A DNA stretch of 7,055 bases from an uncultured Erysipelotrichaceae bacterium. GTDB lineage: Bacteria; Bacillota_I; Bacilli_A; Erysipelotrichales; Erysipelotrichaceae. This document shows, in pieces, positions 6,072-7,055 of this stretch. The stretch spans positions 1-7,055 of the forward strand of contig CALCFG010000041.1 in the NCBI GenBank assembly GCA_937900565.1, in the 5' to 3' direction. Both the position numbers and the translations under genes were made by a program. The first letter of the stretch is position 1, and each line of letters starts with the position of its first letter. Below the pieces are notes generated by a model that was given only the letters and a program-made list of their open reading frames with translations, did not search any database and had not been told where the DNA came from.

Positions 6072-7055
6072 ATGAAGACAAAATTATCAAAACTCGAAAA
6101 GAGTTGGATCTTGTATGATGTGGGCAATTCAGCCTTTACTTTATTAATTTCCACAATCATACCCATTTATTTCAATACATTAGCAGAAAACAGTGCGTTA
6201 AGCAGTGTTGATTACTTGGCATACTTTGGCTATGCAACCAGTATAGCTACATTGTGTGTGGCAGTATTGGGGCCAGTTTTAGGTACATTATCCGATACGA
6301 AAAACTTTAAACGCAACATCTTCATGGTACTTGTTATTTTAGGAGCAGCAGGTTGCGCATTAATGGGTTGGATTTCTCATTGGTTAACATTTTTAATTAT
6401 ATTTGTTATTGCCCGTGTGGCATATTCAACTTCTTTAGTTCTTTATGATTCGATGTTAGTTGATGTGGCAACCAATGACGATTTTGATCGGGTAAGTAGT
6501 AATGGGTATGCCTATGGCTACATTGGTTCATGCATTCCTTTTATTATTTGCTTAGTTCTTATTTTAGGTGGACCCAGCCTAGGCATACCCTCTTCAATTG
6601 CCATGATTAGTGGCTTTGCCGTAGTTGCTATATGGTGGGTAGCATGTACAATTCCGTTATTAAAGCATTACAAACAAAAACACTACATTGAAAAAAGTGA
6701 AACATTCAATGCTTTGACACATACTTTTCGTAGACTTTACCAAACCTTAAAAAGTGTTAAACAACAAAAACATATCTTTTTATTCTTTATTGCTTACTTC
6801 TTTTACATTGATGGGGTATATACCATTATCGATATGGCCACCGCTTATGGAACAGCGTTGGGTTTAGACGCCACCGGTTTATTATTAGCTTTATTAGTAA
6901 CGCAAATCGTTGCATTCCCAAGCAGTATTATCTTTGGTCGTTTATGCAATCGTCATGATATTGGTAAACTAATTCGTATATGCATATACGCTTATTGTGG
7001 CATTGCAATCTACGCGTTATTCTTAACGCAACAATGGCAATTCTGGTTATTAGCC
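6072..7055 (+). CDS. UMF1-family (Atg22-like) MFS transporter, 3' end cut by window edge
   Basis: 328 codons are open to the right edge; the family is usually well over 400 residues, so the last third to quarter is missing. Family landmarks are the N-terminal WILYDVGNSAFT (12-23), the MFS loop GPVLGTLSDTKNFKR (67-81), the stretch YDSMLVDVA (125-133) followed by GYAYGYIGS (145-153), and FYIDGVYTIIDMATAYG (244-260). Membrane segments fall at about 20-36, 50-73, 83-101, 103-124, 147-168 and 174-196. A charged central loop (197-233) follows, then segments at 234-256, 266-289 and 299-319. The family is related to yeast vacuolar Atg22, linked to amino-acid efflux; bacterial substrates are mostly unknown. 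The position 21 bases behind the phospholipase-like gene suggests joint expression. Cysteines are fairly frequent but no motif is evident. Confidence 0.9.
   Translation, partial: MKTKLSKLEKSWILYDVGNSAFTLLISTIIPIYFNTLAENSALSSVDYLAYFGYATSIATLCVAVLGPVLGTLSDTKNFKRNIFMVLVILGAAGCALMGWISHWLTFLIIFVIARVAYSTSLVLYDSMLVDVATNDDFDRVSSNGYAYGYIGSCIPFIICLVLILGGPSLGIPSSIAMISGFAVVAIWWVACTIPLLKHYKQKHYIEKSETFNALTHTFRRLYQTLKSVKQQKHIFLFFIAYFFYIDGVYTIIDMATAYGTALGLDATGLLLALLVTQIVAFPSSIIFGRLCNRHDIGKLIRICIYAYCGIAIYALFLTQQWQFWLLA

Noticed and set aside
1..7055. Mollicutes-type code with TGA as Trp
   Set aside because: All Trp codons in the translated genes are TGG and marR ends at TGA at the expected length.

Overview
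The window is AT-rich bacterial DNA that uses the standard code: Trp is TGG throughout, and TAA, TGA and TAG all appear as stops. Shine-Dalgarno sites are strong and coding is dense. The protein families (a heterodimeric ABC exporter with a MarR regulator, a cytosolic PF00882-type zinc phospholipase C-like protein, a UMF1-type MFS carrier) point to a low-GC Bacillota, perhaps an Erysipelotrichia- or Clostridia-like lineage. That placement is inference from protein style only. No RNA gene, CRISPR array, insertion sequence or phage gene was seen.

Left part (1-4030, minus strand): a compact operon reading marR -> ABC half-transporter 1 -> ABC half-transporter 2, joined by overlaps of 4 and 14 bases. 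The last gene runs off the left edge a few codons before its expected end. The two ABC halves are complementary. Half 1 has a degenerate Walker B and switch region but a good signature (VSGGQ). Half 2 has catalytic Glu and His but an LSQGQ signature. Together they should form an asymmetric heterodimeric exporter of the TM287/288, LmrCD or BmrCD kind. Upstream of marR is a consensus -35 (TTGACA) embedded in a perfect 15-bp palindrome, with a second imperfect palindrome by the predicted transcription start, which suggests autorepression.

Middle (4161-5089, minus strand): a 300-codon gene ending in an intrinsic terminator that overlaps its stop codon and separates it from the marR operon. It would often be left as hypothetical. 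By eye its landmarks follow galactokinase (GHMP superfamily) from end to end, but the sugar-binding motif, the GLSSS phosphate loop and the catalytic Asp are all lost, and the C-terminal Gly-rich region is missing. I read it as a shortened galactokinase-like pseudoenzyme. It is the most interesting item here.

Right part (5203-7055, plus strand): a divergent promoter region with an extended -10 and a 7-bp-arm inverted repeat drives a cytosolic PF00882-type protein with a complete set of metal-ligand candidates. After 21 bases follows a UMF1/Atg22-like MFS transporter cut by the right edge. These two probably form an operon of unknown substrate. No functional link between the three transcription units can be shown from the sequence.
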